Positions 35,756 to 45,028 of a stretch of DNA of 64,000 nucleotides are shown piece after piece. The stretch covers positions 1-64,000 of the forward strand of contig CAIYHG010000181.1 in NCBI GenBank assembly GCA_903925975.1, in the 5' to 3' direction. The first letter of the stretch is position 1, and every line of letters begins with the position of its first letter. The stretch comes from an uncultured Acidobacteriia bacterium (GTDB lineage: Bacteria > Acidobacteriota > Terriglobia > Bryobacterales > Bryobacteraceae). The position numbers and the translations under genes were made by a program. The notes beneath the pieces are model-generated. The model saw only the letters and a list, made by a program, of their open reading frames with translations, was not told the DNA's origin and made no database searches.

Positions 35756-36978
35756 AATTTCGGCCATCCAGTCAGGCGCCGGCCACGGGGGCAGACCTGG
35801 GCGGGAGCCACGCCCTGGCCGGTATTTGCCTCTCCGGTTTTTGCCTGTCCGGCTTTCTGCTGGCACTGACGGGGGCCATACTGCCCGCTTGGGGCTACCA
35901 TCGCGACCCGCCCGAATTCGGCTTGGTCGGCGCCTTTTTCCTTTGCCTGGCGGTGGGCCTGGCCGGTTCGGTGGCGCCCGGAAGGCGGATTCTGGAGCGC
36001 CGGGGCCTGCGTTCCCTGTTGGTGTTTGCCTGCGGCCTGGCCTGCGCCAGCTTGGTATTCCTCGCTTTCGTATCGCCGCCGGTTTCGGCCTGGTGGCGCG
36101 CCTTCGGGCTCATGGCCCTGGGCTTTGCGGCGGGGTTGCTGAACATGGCGCTCTTCCATGCTTTCAAGGGCGGCTTTGAAGAGGATGCCGCCGGCCTCAT
36201 AACCAGGGGCGGAGCCTGGTTCGGTGGGGGGTGCCTTGCGGCCACCCTGATCGCGGGCGGCGCGGCTGACGCATCGGGCCCATATCACGCTTCGAGCGCA
36301 CTTGCAGTGATGGCGCTGGCGCCCGCCGGCTTCCTTTGGCGGTACGTTAGCCGGCCCATCCCGGAGACCCGCCTGTCTCACGGCGAGCCAAAGCTGCGGC
36401 AGGTAGTGGAGGATTTCCGCAGTCCGGCGGCGATTCTTTTCGCGCTCCTGTTGTTCTTTCAATTCGGAAACGAGTGGTCCATCGCCGGATGGCTGCCGGT
36501 GTTTCTGATCCGCCGCCTGGGCCTCAGCCCCAGAACCGCCGTCCTGACGCTGGCGCTGTACTGGTTCTTTCTGCTGGCAGGGCGGTTGCTCGCGGTAGCG
36601 ATTCTGCCGCGCGTGCGCCATGGGCGGCTGTTACTGGGCAGTGCGGGTTCAGCCCTGTTCGGCTGTCTGATCCTGTTTTCCACCGAGAACGCGTTTGGCG
36701 CCGCTTCGGCGGTGTTCTTCGTCGGCGCCGGCTACGCCAGCGTTTATCCCCTGGTGGCGGAGGCAATCGGCCGGCGTTTTCCGTATTACCACCCCGGCTT
36801 CTTTAACGGCATCTTTTCGCTGGCCTTGCTCGGAGGCCTGCTGGCGCCGGCCTCGCTGGGTTGGGCTGCCGCCTACCTGGGCGCGGGGGTGGTGGTGGGG
36901 ATTCCGCTCATCGGAACCTTCATCGTCGTACTTCTGATAGCGGCCATCCGCCTGGAGGCCAAGGTCACCGGGAAATGA
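35752..36978 (+). CDS. MFS transporter
   Basis: The 408-residue protein has 12 predicted membrane helices in two halves, starting at GTG 35752. Helix 1 (GICLSGFCLSGFLLALTGAILPAWGYHRDPPEFG) carries the acidic/Pro features of the family, and a later segment (VFFVGAGYASVYPLVAEAIGRRFPYYHPGFFNGIFSLALLGGLLAP) resembles sugar/oligosaccharide or fucose-type MFS proteins. It presumably moves a small solute across the inner membrane; substrate unassigned. The stop overlaps the dacB start (ATGA), so the two are translationally coupled, hinting at a cell-wall-derived substrate such as a muropeptide or sugar. Confidence 0.8.
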   Translation: MQFRPSSQAPATGADLGGSHALAGICLSGFCLSGFLLALTGAILPAWGYHRDPPEFGLVGAFFLCLAVGLAGSVAPGRRILERRGLRSLLVFACGLACASLVFLAFVSPPVSAWWRAFGLMALGFAAGLLNMALFHAFKGGFEEDAAGLITRGGAWFGGGCLAATLIAGGAADASGPYHASSALAVMALAPAGFLWRYVSRPIPETRLSHGEPKLRQVVEDFRSPAAILFALLLFFQFGNEWSIAGWLPVFLIRRLGLSPRTAVLTLALYWFFLLAGRLLAVAILPRVRHGRLLLGSAGSALFGCLILFSTENAFGAASAVFFVGAGYASVYPLVAEAIGRRFPYYHPGFFNGIFSLALLGGLLAPASLGWAAAYLGAGVVVGIPLIGTFIVVLLIAAIRLEAKVTGK

Positions 36979-38468
36979 AGCGGCGACTCGCGCTACCGGT
37001 CGTATTGTGGTTGCTGCCGGCAGTGGCCGCCGCAGCCGCCGATCTTTCCGTGCCCCAAGAGATCGAGCGCCTGCTGGGGACAACTACCGCGAGCCGGAAC
37101 GCCTTCTGGGGCATACAAATCGTGGAGTTGAGCACCGGCCGCGCGATTTACAGCCTGAACGCGCAGAAGCTGTTTGTGCCCGCTTCTAACGCCAAGTTGT
37201 TCACCTTGGCGCTGGCGCTTTCGCGGTTGGGGCCGGACTTCCGTTTCGAGACGCGAGTGACTGCGGAGCAGCCTCCGGACGCAAACGGGCGGATCGCCGG
37301 CGCCGTGCGGCTGGTGGGAGGCGGCGACCCGAACCTCTCGGGCAGGGAACTGCCGTACCGCATGGGCGCGGCCAAGGGCGTGGCGCTCGCGGCAATCCAG
37401 GATCTGGCGAATCAGATTGCAGCCGCGGGAGTGAAGCGAATCGAAGGCGGCATCATCGGCGACGATTCCTGGTACGTCTGGCAGCCCTATCCCGAAGGGT
37501 GGGCGGTTGACGATCCCTTGAACGACTACGGCGCGCCGGTGTCGGCTCTCTCGGTAAATGACAATACCCTCGCGCTCGCGATCCGGCCCGGCGCCAAAGC
37601 GGGCGATCTGGCGGCTGTAAGCTTCGACCCTCCGGTGGAGTTCTATCGCGTGGACAACCGGCTGCGCACGAGGCCAGCCGGCGCGGAGCGTGACATCCAT
37701 ATCGAACGCGACCCCGGCGAGCGGCAGATCCGCGTAAGGGGGACGATCCCCTTGCGGGACCGTGGGGAAACGGAACTGCTGGCCGTGGAGGACCCCGCGC
37801 TCTTCGCCGCCTGGGCGCTGCGCGAGGCACTGGAGGAAAAGGGCGTCGCCGTCAGCGGAGGCCTTTCGGCGCGGCATCTGTACGCAGGCGAGGCCGTTCG
37901 CGGCAGCGGGCCGTTGACCGCCGAGGGAGTGCAGCTTGCGCGCAGGGAATCGGCGCCCCTGGCGCAAGATCTTCAGGTGACCGCCAAGATCAGCCAGAAT
38001 CTGCACGCGGAAATGGCGCTACGGGCCGTGGGACGCGCCCGCACGGGCGTAGGCAGCTTGGAAGCGGGCTTGGCCGAAATGAAGACCTTCCTCGGCGAGT
38101 TGGGGATTGACTCCGGCTCCTACGATCTTCGCGATGGCTCGGGGCTAAGCCGGTTGAACCTGGTTTCGCCCGTGGCGCTGATTCAGGTGCTCCAAGCGAT
38201 GTATGGCTCCCCGCTGCGCGAGCAGTGGGTTTCGCTGCTGCCGGTGGGCGGCACGGACGGCACGCTTGGCGAGCGGTTTGCCGGCGCCGCGGGGCCGAAG
38301 ATCGTGGCGAAGACGGGACCGATGTCCCACGTGAGCGCGCTATCCGGGTACGCCCAACGGAGCGATGGGGAATGGCTGGCGTTTTCGATCCTGGTCAACA
38401 ACTACGCCGGGCCCGCGTCTGATGTGCGCGGCATCATGGACCGCATTTGCGTCTTGCTGGTGGAGTAG
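36975..38468 (+). CDS. dacB: D-alanyl-D-alanine carboxypeptidase/endopeptidase (PBP4 type)
   Basis: The 497-residue protein starts at ATG 36975 with a signal peptide (RRLALPVVLWLLPAVAAAAADL). The three penicillin-binding motifs are SNAK (S71-K74 in VPASNAKLF), SQN in ISQNLHAEMAL, and KTG in KTGPMSHVSALSGYA. A large insert of about 230 residues lies between the first two, as in PBP4/DacB. The enzyme trims or cleaves peptidoglycan cross-links in the periplasm. It is coupled to the MFS transporter upstream, and a convergent-side hairpin follows. Confidence 0.92.
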   Translation: MKRRLALPVVLWLLPAVAAAAADLSVPQEIERLLGTTTASRNAFWGIQIVELSTGRAIYSLNAQKLFVPASNAKLFTLALALSRLGPDFRFETRVTAEQPPDANGRIAGAVRLVGGGDPNLSGRELPYRMGAAKGVALAAIQDLANQIAAAGVKRIEGGIIGDDSWYVWQPYPEGWAVDDPLNDYGAPVSALSVNDNTLALAIRPGAKAGDLAAVSFDPPVEFYRVDNRLRTRPAGAERDIHIERDPGERQIRVRGTIPLRDRGETELLAVEDPALFAAWALREALEEKGVAVSGGLSARHLYAGEAVRGSGPLTAEGVQLARRESAPLAQDLQVTAKISQNLHAEMALRAVGRARTGVGSLEAGLAEMKTFLGELGIDSGSYDLRDGSGLSRLNLVSPVALIQVLQAMYGSPLREQWVSLLPVGGTDGTLGERFAGAAGPKIVAKTGPMSHVSALSGYAQRSDGEWLAFSILVNNYAGPASDVRGIMDRICVLLVE

Positions 38469-38502
38469 CGCCGACTTTGCTCCACGGCAGAGCCACTAAT
38501 GC

Positions 38503-38530
38503 GGCCGCGCCCTTCGAACACGGCGCGGCC
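38503..38530. terminator. 9-bp hairpin between convergent dacB and dinB-like genes
   Basis: GGCCGCGCC-N10-GGCGCGGCC forms a perfect stem flanked by AAT and ATT. It lies between the ends of two convergent genes and could terminate both; no long T-tract. Confidence 0.55.
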
Positions 38531-38596
38531 ATTGGAGCGTTGGTGAAGATCTCGACCGCTTGCCGCCCGTTCCTCAGTTGAACAGGCTCCGCCCCG

Positions 38597-39127
38597 CTAC
38601 TTCGACCACGGGGGAACCACTCCGTTGGTCCGCGCATAGGCGATGGACTGGCCGAGGTGCTCGTGCTGGTCCGAAAAGAGGAACGTGACGGCCCCCTGTT
38701 TGGTCATATCCATGCCGAACATCTTCACTGGTATTTTCAGGTCGCTATCGGAGAGCCCCGAGATCGCCTTCTGCAGGCTCGCGTAGGATGTGCGCAGGGC
38801 TTCCTGCATCTGCGCGGGTTCCGTGATCGTCGCAGCCTTGGAGGCGGCCTGACCCGAAAGCAATCCAGCCAGCATGCCGTTTTCGCTGACGATCAGGTTA
38901 AATACCTCGGCGACGGAACGCACGCCTTGGCCGGGACGCCAGTCGTACTTTCCGGCCATGACGCGCGCAAGCCCGACGAACTTATCGGAGAGCGTCCCGG
39001 CATCCTTGGCGAGAGCCGCTTGCGTTCCTGCCTGCGGCGCCGCCGGCTGGGCTTGCAGTTGCGAAGTAATGAGAGCGGCGGCGATGGTGAGCGCGCACGC
39101 TGCGTATCGAATCGTGATTTTATTCAT
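38597..39127 (-). CDS. Exported DinB-superfamily protein
   Basis: The 176-residue protein has a signal peptide (IRYAACALTIAAALITSQLQAQ) and a DinB-like four-helix bundle. The metal-site-style His set appears as SDQHEHLGQSIAYAR near the C-terminus. DinB-fold proteins act as metal-dependent hydrolases or thiol-S-transferases, or have unknown roles; exported versions are frequent in Acidobacteriota. It lies 196 bp after a TAT-exported beta-helix-like gene on the same strand. Confidence 0.75.
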   Translation of the reverse strand: MNKITIRYAACALTIAAALITSQLQAQPAAPQAGTQAALAKDAGTLSDKFVGLARVMAGKYDWRPGQGVRSVAEVFNLIVSENGMLAGLLSGQAASKAATITEPAQMQEALRTSYASLQKAISGLSDSDLKIPVKMFGMDMTKQGAVTFLFSDQHEHLGQSIAYARTNGVVPPWSK

Positions 39128-39323
39128 AATGAATTCCTGTTCTATTTAGCCTGTTGCAGGCGTAATGTTGTGCTCAAGCCTTTTGGCGCCAGAACTACGC
39201 GAATGCCGACGGCCTCGTGCCCATCGGCCCCCACTTTGCCAAGACGCTTCCGTGCACCTTCTTTAGACGACGGCTCCGGATGGACTGTGAACACGCAGCT
39301 GAGGAATCCGCAGGCTGTGTGCT

Positions 39324-40517
39324 TCACGCGATCGGCCCCATGAACAGCCCCGCGCCGATTTTGGCTGCTTCCGATCCGGCGACTGGATGCAAGTAGCTCC
39401 GCTTCGTCTGGTCCCGCTCGATCACTACCGGTTGGTCGGTGACCTTCGTTCCTGCCAATTCGAGGAACGACGAGTCGATGTCCGCGTATTCGAGTCTGGC
39501 TCCCGTGCCGGAACCCGTGAGCCTCCGGTTATTGGCGAAATAGCTGTTCACCACCTTGTAATGCGTGAGTTCCTGGGGCGCAGCGGGCGAAGCGCCGCCC
39601 TGTTGCCCCCCGCGGCCGCCGGCGTCGGCCAGCGCCGAAGCGCCGCCCTGGTAGGTCCAGACGTAGTTGCAGTTCGCGATGACGTTGTTTCGATAGTCGA
39701 AATCGGGCTTGATGCCCGCCGTCCAAACGCCGCTCCCGTATACGCCATCACAGAAGCAGTTTCTCATTGCATGGCCGCCGCTGCCGCCGGTCCAGTACAC
39801 CACTGAGATCTTCTGGCCGCGGAAGATGCAGTGATGCACGTTCACGCCATTTCCGTTGGCGATGATCGACACGTGGTTGGGGTTGGTTAAATCGTCGCCG
39901 AGGAATACGCACTGCGCGATCTCCAAGTCCTCCAGATCCCGGCGAAGCCGGCTGATGCCATACAGGCGTTGGATCACCCCGGGCTTCGGCGTCTCTACGA
40001 CGGGATATCCCAGAAACTTCAGACCCTGTATGGTTACGTGGCTCGTCTCGATCATCATGCCGTCCGCGGCGCCGCCTAAAGGATCGGGCCGGCCGTTCCA
40101 TGTCTTGGGAAGGGGCATGGTGTGGATCAGCGTCGGCATGCGGCCGGTATGCCACTCGGAGTCGTCCGGAAGCACCTCGGCCCGGATGGTCAATCGTTCC
40201 GTCCTGGAGAAGGCGCGGCGTTCCGGCTTGAGCAACGTCGTCTCACCTACTGCATAGATTCCTTCAGAGAGGATGATTGTCATCGGCCCGGAAGCGGCGC
40301 TCTGATTCACACGCCGCGCCGCCTCGGCAAGCGTGCGCAACGGGCTGGCCTTGGCGCCGGAATTCGTGTCCGAGCCCGTTGCCGGATTCAGGCAGAGCGT
40401 GTTTCCTTCGGCCGCACTGGTCCTGGCGCCAGTCTCCTGCGCCGGGAGCTGTCCGTGGGCCAGCACGGAGGCCGCTGCTGCCTTGAAAGTCGCTCTCATC
40501 AACTGGCGTCTATTCAT
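39324..40517 (-). CDS. TAT-exported right-handed beta-helix-like protein
   Basis: The 397-residue protein has a twin-arginine leader (MNRRQLMRATFKAAAASVLA). After it comes a DUF1565-like start (LCLNPATGSDTNSGAKASPLRTLAEAARRVN) and repeated short strands with Asn/His turns (SHVTIQGLKFLGYPV, ISVVYWTGGSGGHAM, NNVIANCNYVWTYQGG) as in parallel beta-helices. Such proteins are often polysaccharide lyases or glycan-binding; no catalytic residues can be assigned here. The Gly/Gln linker GGRGGQQGGASP is typical of the genome's secreted proteins. Confidence 0.65.
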   Translation of the reverse strand: MNRRQLMRATFKAAAASVLAHGQLPAQETGARTSAAEGNTLCLNPATGSDTNSGAKASPLRTLAEAARRVNQSAASGPMTIILSEGIYAVGETTLLKPERRAFSRTERLTIRAEVLPDDSEWHTGRMPTLIHTMPLPKTWNGRPDPLGGAADGMMIETSHVTIQGLKFLGYPVVETPKPGVIQRLYGISRLRRDLEDLEIAQCVFLGDDLTNPNHVSIIANGNGVNVHHCIFRGQKISVVYWTGGSGGHAMRNCFCDGVYGSGVWTAGIKPDFDYRNNVIANCNYVWTYQGGASALADAGGRGGQQGGASPAAPQELTHYKVVNSYFANNRRLTGSGTGARLEYADIDSSFLELAGTKVTDQPVVIERDQTKRSYLHPVAGSEAAKIGAGLFMGPIA

Positions 40518-40684
40518 CGGCTCAATCTCTTTCCTGGCGCTGGTTCCATCTCTTTGGACGAGCGGGGAGTGCGTACTGTGAACCCCAATCGGTGAAAGTG
40601 CGCCTGCGCAGAAACAGCCTGGAGATATTCTTCAGCCTGCCCCCCACCGGACAGCCGAAAACGCCCGCGGAACGTGAGCCGCTC

Positions 40685-41533
40685 TTATCCCACAAGCGGA
40701 TCGCGGCCGGCATCCAGCGTATCAATCAGGCGCCGGGCGAAATCGACTGAAGAAGCGCGTGGATGACTGGAACGATGAACTTCAAGCGCCCATCGCGCTT
40801 GCTCGACCTGCCTGACTACTGCCCGTGTTTCGCGAAAAGATGACCCCGTAGCAGCGAAATCGTAGCAGTCAACGCGGACTTTGCCGGCCCGCAACGCCGC
40901 AGGCAGTAGCCGGTTGCACGAGCATGGCGCCGTATCCGAGGCAAGGCCGCAGTAGCTTCGGGTGAACGTCAAGATAGCCGTGCGCGCCTGCTGGAGACGT
41001 TTTCGGAATAGACTTGGCGAGATGTCCAGAGCCTCGGCGGCCTCCGGGCCCGGCAATTCCAGGATCTCGCCGAGCACGTACGCCAGCCGGTGCGGCCGGT
41101 CCAGGCATTGGAGCATGGCAAGCGTGCACCCTACCTTCACCTCTTCAATCAGGAGGGAATGCTCTGTCTCAGCCGGCGCCTCAGGACCCAGCCCTTGGGT
41201 CAGGTCTTCGGCGAAGCGCTCAAAGCTCAAGTGCAGGCGCTCCACCGCGCTCTTCTTCACATCGAGGACATAGTTCACGGCGACGCGGTACGCCCATGTT
41301 TTCAGTTTGCTGCGAAAATCGAACTGCGAGAGATGCGTTACGATGCGGACCAGAATCTCCTGTGTTGCATCCTCCGCATCCTCCCGATTGCATAACATGC
41401 GTAAGGCAAGGCCATAGATATCGCCCTGGATCGCCCGGACGAGATTCTCAAGAGCTGCGCGATCTCCATCGATCGCGAGTCTGACCTCATCTTCGAGCAC
41501 TATCGCATTTGACTCAGCCTGCTCGCCGCTCAT
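40685..41533 (-). CDS. Sigma-70-family factor with C-terminal Cys motif
   Basis: The 282-residue factor has region 2 (IYGLALRMLCNREDAEDATQEILVRIVTHLSQFDFRSKLKTWAYRVAVNYVLD) and a region 4-like segment (YVLGEILELPGPEAAEALDISPSLFRKRLQQARTAIL). It carries an extra C-terminal domain of about 90 residues with CGLASDTAPCSC, a possible metal or redox site. An ECF subgroup with such C-terminal extensions exists, in which the extension itself regulates activity. No anti-sigma gene is adjacent. It is followed on the same strand by a TAT-exported protein 167 bp away. Confidence 0.8.
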   Translation of the reverse strand: MSGEQAESNAIVLEDEVRLAIDGDRAALENLVRAIQGDIYGLALRMLCNREDAEDATQEILVRIVTHLSQFDFRSKLKTWAYRVAVNYVLDVKKSAVERLHLSFERFAEDLTQGLGPEAPAETEHSLLIEEVKVGCTLAMLQCLDRPHRLAYVLGEILELPGPEAAEALDISPSLFRKRLQQARTAILTFTRSYCGLASDTAPCSCNRLLPAALRAGKVRVDCYDFAATGSSFRETRAVVRQVEQARWALEVHRSSHPRASSVDFARRLIDTLDAGRDPLVG

Positions 41534-41757
41534 ATGGCTCCGCCCCTGCGTTCGGCCTCAGAACCAGCATAGCGCGGAGGCGCCGCAGGACCTGGACACC
41601 CTGCACGGACCTCTCACCAGCGGATCTCAATGGCTTAGCCCACTGGACGTTTGGTGGCTGGCGGCGAGACGCAATGAGAAAGCCGCGACCGGCCAGCGGG
41701 ATCTCAAAAACACACGGGTGCTGCGGGAGCTACCGCGTTCCCGTGGCGTCCCGCGCT
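41534..41757. other. Intergenic region between sigma and PEGA genes
   Basis: It holds the upstream region of the sigma gene and the 3' end of the PEGA gene. No supported gene or clear terminator is seen. Confidence 0.4.
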
Positions 41758-43875
41758 TTACTGCGGCTGAAACTTGAAATCCGAAATCCCGATCTCGTCG
41801 TTGCCCTGAATCAGAAAGCCGAACTTGCCTTGAGTGAAATTGCGCCCCGGCTCCGCGAAGGAATCGAGCACCCTCCACTCGTTGCCCACGCGCACCTTCT
41901 GCACCAGGCGCTCCGGCGTCACGTCGATCTCAATCGGGAATTCTTTTTGATTCCCGAAATTCTGCGCCGCCTTCACCCGCTCGTACCGCTCGCCCTTCGC
42001 GATCACTCCGGCCCAGAAGCTCTTTGAATCCATCTCTGAGAGCAGGTAGTTCTTGGCGTCGAGATATTGCACGAACCAGCGGATCTTGCCCGAGCGGAAC
42101 AGTCCGCCGCCGCTGAGCAGTTTCACCGTGAACGTAAACACGCCCTTGGGCGGCAGCTTGTAGGTGACGGACCCGCCGCCTTTGCGCGTCCATGTGTCGC
42201 CGACCTGCTTCCAGGCGGCCGCGTCGTCGAACTCCGAGATGCTGTGCGCCGCGGGCGGCGGCGCCGGCGCGCGCGGTTGCTCGCGAAGCGTGATGCTCAG
42301 GTCGCGGTCTTCGCCGGCGGCCACTTGCACAGTCGCCGTGGAATCGATGAAACCCGGGGCGCTCGCCGAAAACGTATAGCTCCCGGCCAACAGTTCGATC
42401 TGCCCTCCGCGAACTTCGTGCCCTTCCGTCTCATTGCCGCGCCGGTAAGTGACCGTCGCCGAGGCCGGGTTGCGCGCGAGCCGGACCACGCCCAGGGCCG
42501 GCGCAAGCTGAACTTCGGCTCCTTCCAGAATCACCGGCTGGTTCGCATGGAACCAACGGTCCCATTGCTTGGGCAAGAAGTTCTCCCGCCGCAGTTCCAC
42601 GGCGTGGTCGCCCGGTTGAATGCCGGCCAGGCCGAACGAGCCATCCGGCCCTGTCTCGCCAACCGCTTTCTCGTTAATGAAAACCTGCGCCCCTGGCGTT
42701 GCGCCGCGGATGTCGAGCGAACTGAATTGCGGCTGCGGCGTCAGTTCGAACTTCACGCGCACCTCGGCGCCCTTCTTCACTTCCACGGTCTGCGGGGCCG
42801 TCTCTTCAAAGCCGCTCTTGGCTACCTGCACCGTCACTGGCCCGAGGGTCTGTATGCGCAATTGGCCGCGCTTCGTGCGAGTCTTGTACTCCTGGCCGTT
42901 CAGGTATACGCGCACATCGTCCTGGCCGGTGGCCACGATCAGCGTGCCCGCATTGACGTCCGTCTTCAGGAATGCCGTCAGCGTGGGGGATGGCCCGAAG
43001 CTTTCGCTCATGTTCCGCTGATCCTTGCCTTCGCCGACAACGATTTCGTTGACGCCCTGCTGAAAACTAGTGATGTCCGTTCCCTCCGGACCGGCGTCCG
43101 CTTGCGCCTGGCCGTTCACCGCGAGCTTCCAGGGGCCGGCGTTGGTGACGATGCGCGCCTGTTTTCCGAAACTGGCCACCAGCACCGCGATCATGTTCCG
43201 CGCGCTAATGGGCCCGGTCACGGCCGGCGTCCCCGTCTCCGCGATTTCGAACGCGAAGGAGGCGTCCACGTTCGGCCCCGTGACCTTCACCGTGTGGGGT
43301 CCAGGAATCGCTTTGTCAATTACCAACTGCCCGTCCTGCAGATCCGCAGGCGGCTGGCCGTCGATCGCGACCTTGCCTTGGGCCAGATCCGTCAGCAGGC
43401 GAATGGATGGCGGCGGCGCCTGAACCACGGGCGCCGGCGGGCGCTTGTTGGCCTCCTCGCGCGCCCTTTGCTGGGTGACGTAATAGTTCCCTAAGACCCC
43501 GGCCGCGATGATCAAGGCGCCGGCCAACGCAATCAGCGCCGCGCGCTTCCAGGCGCGCCGTGCCGGCTTCGGAGCCGAGACCTCAGGCAGTGCGGCTTGT
43601 TTGGGCTTTTCGGCGGGCGCGGCCTGCGCCGGTTTCGGCGCAACGGGAGGCGGTGGAGCGTACCCTGTCTGGTGCTTGAGTAGCGTGCCGCGCGCGATCA
43701 GGCGCAGCCGCACTTCCTCCGCCTCAAGCTGCACGTCGAGATCGCCCGGAAAGCCGTGGACGATCTCGTTCAGCCGGGCGAGAATCGGCCGCAAGGCGGC
43801 AACATCGGCCGCCGACTCGATCTGCTCGTCGAGTCTCTTCAGTTCTTCGTAAGGATTCACTTTTCCGGCGCCCAC
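41758..43875 (-). CDS. Large PEGA-domain membrane protein
   Basis: The 705-residue protein has a cytoplasmic helical N-terminus, a Pro/Ala linker (GYAPPPPVAPKPAQAAPAEK), a single membrane helix (residues about 112-130), and a long extracytoplasmic part. That part has several beta modules (about residues 155-560) with PEGA-like turns (GTLIVATGQDDVRVYLNGQ; SLDIRGATPGAQVFINEKAVGETGPDGSF; GVVRLARNPASATVTYRRG). The C-terminal 150 residues (AAWKQVGDTWTRKGGGSVTYKLPPKGVFTFTVKLLSGGGLF) resemble a concanavalin/laminin-like sugar-binding domain. It may anchor or bind cell-surface carbohydrate. Start GTG 43875 is uncertain; GTG 43860 is equally possible. Confidence 0.75.
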   Translation of the reverse strand: MGAGKVNPYEELKRLDEQIESAADVAALRPILARLNEIVHGFPGDLDVQLEAEEVRLRLIARGTLLKHQTGYAPPPPVAPKPAQAAPAEKPKQAALPEVSAPKPARRAWKRAALIALAGALIIAAGVLGNYYVTQQRAREEANKRPPAPVVQAPPPSIRLLTDLAQGKVAIDGQPPADLQDGQLVIDKAIPGPHTVKVTGPNVDASFAFEIAETGTPAVTGPISARNMIAVLVASFGKQARIVTNAGPWKLAVNGQAQADAGPEGTDITSFQQGVNEIVVGEGKDQRNMSESFGPSPTLTAFLKTDVNAGTLIVATGQDDVRVYLNGQEYKTRTKRGQLRIQTLGPVTVQVAKSGFEETAPQTVEVKKGAEVRVKFELTPQPQFSSLDIRGATPGAQVFINEKAVGETGPDGSFGLAGIQPGDHAVELRRENFLPKQWDRWFHANQPVILEGAEVQLAPALGVVRLARNPASATVTYRRGNETEGHEVRGGQIELLAGSYTFSASAPGFIDSTATVQVAAGEDRDLSITLREQPRAPAPPPAAHSISEFDDAAAWKQVGDTWTRKGGGSVTYKLPPKGVFTFTVKLLSGGGLFRSGKIRWFVQYLDAKNYLLSEMDSKSFWAGVIAKGERYERVKAAQNFGNQKEFPIEIDVTPERLVQKVRVGNEWRVLDSFAEPGRNFTQGKFGFLIQGNDEIGISDFKFQPQ

Positions 43876-43959
43876 GCTGCCTATCCTACACCTTTAGACA
43901 ACGTAACAAGCAACCAGGGCGGGAAACCGGGAAGCGGCCAGGCGAGGGCGCGCTGGCGA

Positions 43960-44928
43960 TTACGCCGATCCGGCCGTTTGCGCCAGCGGAATGAGCTGCT
44001 TATTCCGCGCCAGCCACTGATCGAACGTCAGCAGCGCCGGGTTCAGGGCGCGGGACACCACGAGGCTGCGCGCGCCGCAGAAGTAATCGTTGAAGTCGCG
44101 CTTGAACTGGAACATGTTGCCCAGGTCGTCGGCGCCGGGGAAGCCGAAGCCGCGATAGACATCCGGCGGAACGTCGTTGTAGCGGACTTCCTGCCCCAGG
44201 GCGCGGCTGAAGCTCTCCGCCATTTGCGCGCCGGTCGGGTGCTCGCCCGCGACGCCCACCGTGCGGCCCGCGTATTCGCCTCCGCGCTGGAATACGCCGT
44301 ACGCGCATGCGCCGATGTCGTCCGCGGCGATGCCGGGGAGTTTCTTGTCGCCCATGGGCAAGGTGATGGCTAAGCGCCCGTCGGCGCCCTTCTGCGGACC
44401 CATCCCGAAGGAGATGAAGTTATCCCAGTAGAACGAGGTCAGCAGCAGCGTGGCAGGCACGCCAGACTCCACGAAGAAATGGTCCGCTTCGCCTTTCGCA
44501 TCGAGGTGCGGCGTCTTGTATTTCCCCTGAAGCGTGGGCATGCGGTTGTCGCTGAGCGGGACCCATTTACGGGTGTCCTCCAGCGTGGACCAGATCACGT
44601 GCTTCAGCTTGGCCCCTTTCGCCGCGCGCGCCATGGCGGCAGCTTCGGCCAGTTCCTTTTCGGGCGAGAAGTGCGCCCAGAAGAAGGTTACGCAATACGC
44701 CCCGTACGCGCCTTCGAACGCGCGCCGCAGGCTGTCCTCGTCGTCCACGTCCGCCGCCACCACCTCAGCCCCGAGCTGCGCGAGTTCGCGCGCCTTGTCG
44801 GATTGCGGATCGCGGGTAATGGCGCGCGCCCGGAACTCTCCGCCGGAATCGCGCAGGATGGCGCGCACCAATCCGCCGCCCTGGGCTCCGGTAGCGCCGA
44901 TTACGGCAATCGTCTTCTGTTCCTTCAT
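43960..44928 (-). CDS. NmrA-family NAD(P)-binding protein
   Basis: The 322-residue protein starts at ATG 44928, preceded by a strong AGGAGGG ribosome binding site. The Rossmann motif is IAVIGATGAQGGGLVRAIL, followed by a YGAYCVTFFW segment. NmrA-like proteins are atypical short-chain dehydrogenases that bind NADP; some are redox-sensing regulators, others enzymes. The YxxxK catalytic pair is not evident, which suggests a sensor or a substrate-binding protein. It is divergent from the aminotransferase gene at 45029. Confidence 0.8.
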   Translation of the reverse strand: MKEQKTIAVIGATGAQGGGLVRAILRDSGGEFRARAITRDPQSDKARELAQLGAEVVAADVDDEDSLRRAFEGAYGAYCVTFFWAHFSPEKELAEAAAMARAAKGAKLKHVIWSTLEDTRKWVPLSDNRMPTLQGKYKTPHLDAKGEADHFFVESGVPATLLLTSFYWDNFISFGMGPQKGADGRLAITLPMGDKKLPGIAADDIGACAYGVFQRGGEYAGRTVGVAGEHPTGAQMAESFSRALGQEVRYNDVPPDVYRGFGFPGADDLGNMFQFKRDFNDYFCGARSLVVSRALNPALLTFDQWLARNKQLIPLAQTAGSA

Positions 44929-45028
44929 GGTGTCCCTCCTGTTTGAGTGCCGGTAAATCTCTTGTGCCGAGCATATCACTAGTGGCGCCACCCGGGCTGT
45001 GCCGCGGGAAACTAGAATGGAGTTTCCC

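Noticed and set aside
39142-39327. 61-codon minus-strand ORF with a GTGA overlap to the beta-helix-like gene
   Set aside because: Third-position GC is lower than in neighbouring genes, the start lacks an independent ribosome binding site and no family is recognised. It could be real because it fills the gap to the DinB-like gene, but the evidence is too thin.
40522-40725. 67-codon minus-strand ORF between the sigma and beta-helix-like genes
   Set aside because: It overlaps the 3' end of the sigma gene; it has a basic protein-like tail but no ribosome binding site or known relative.
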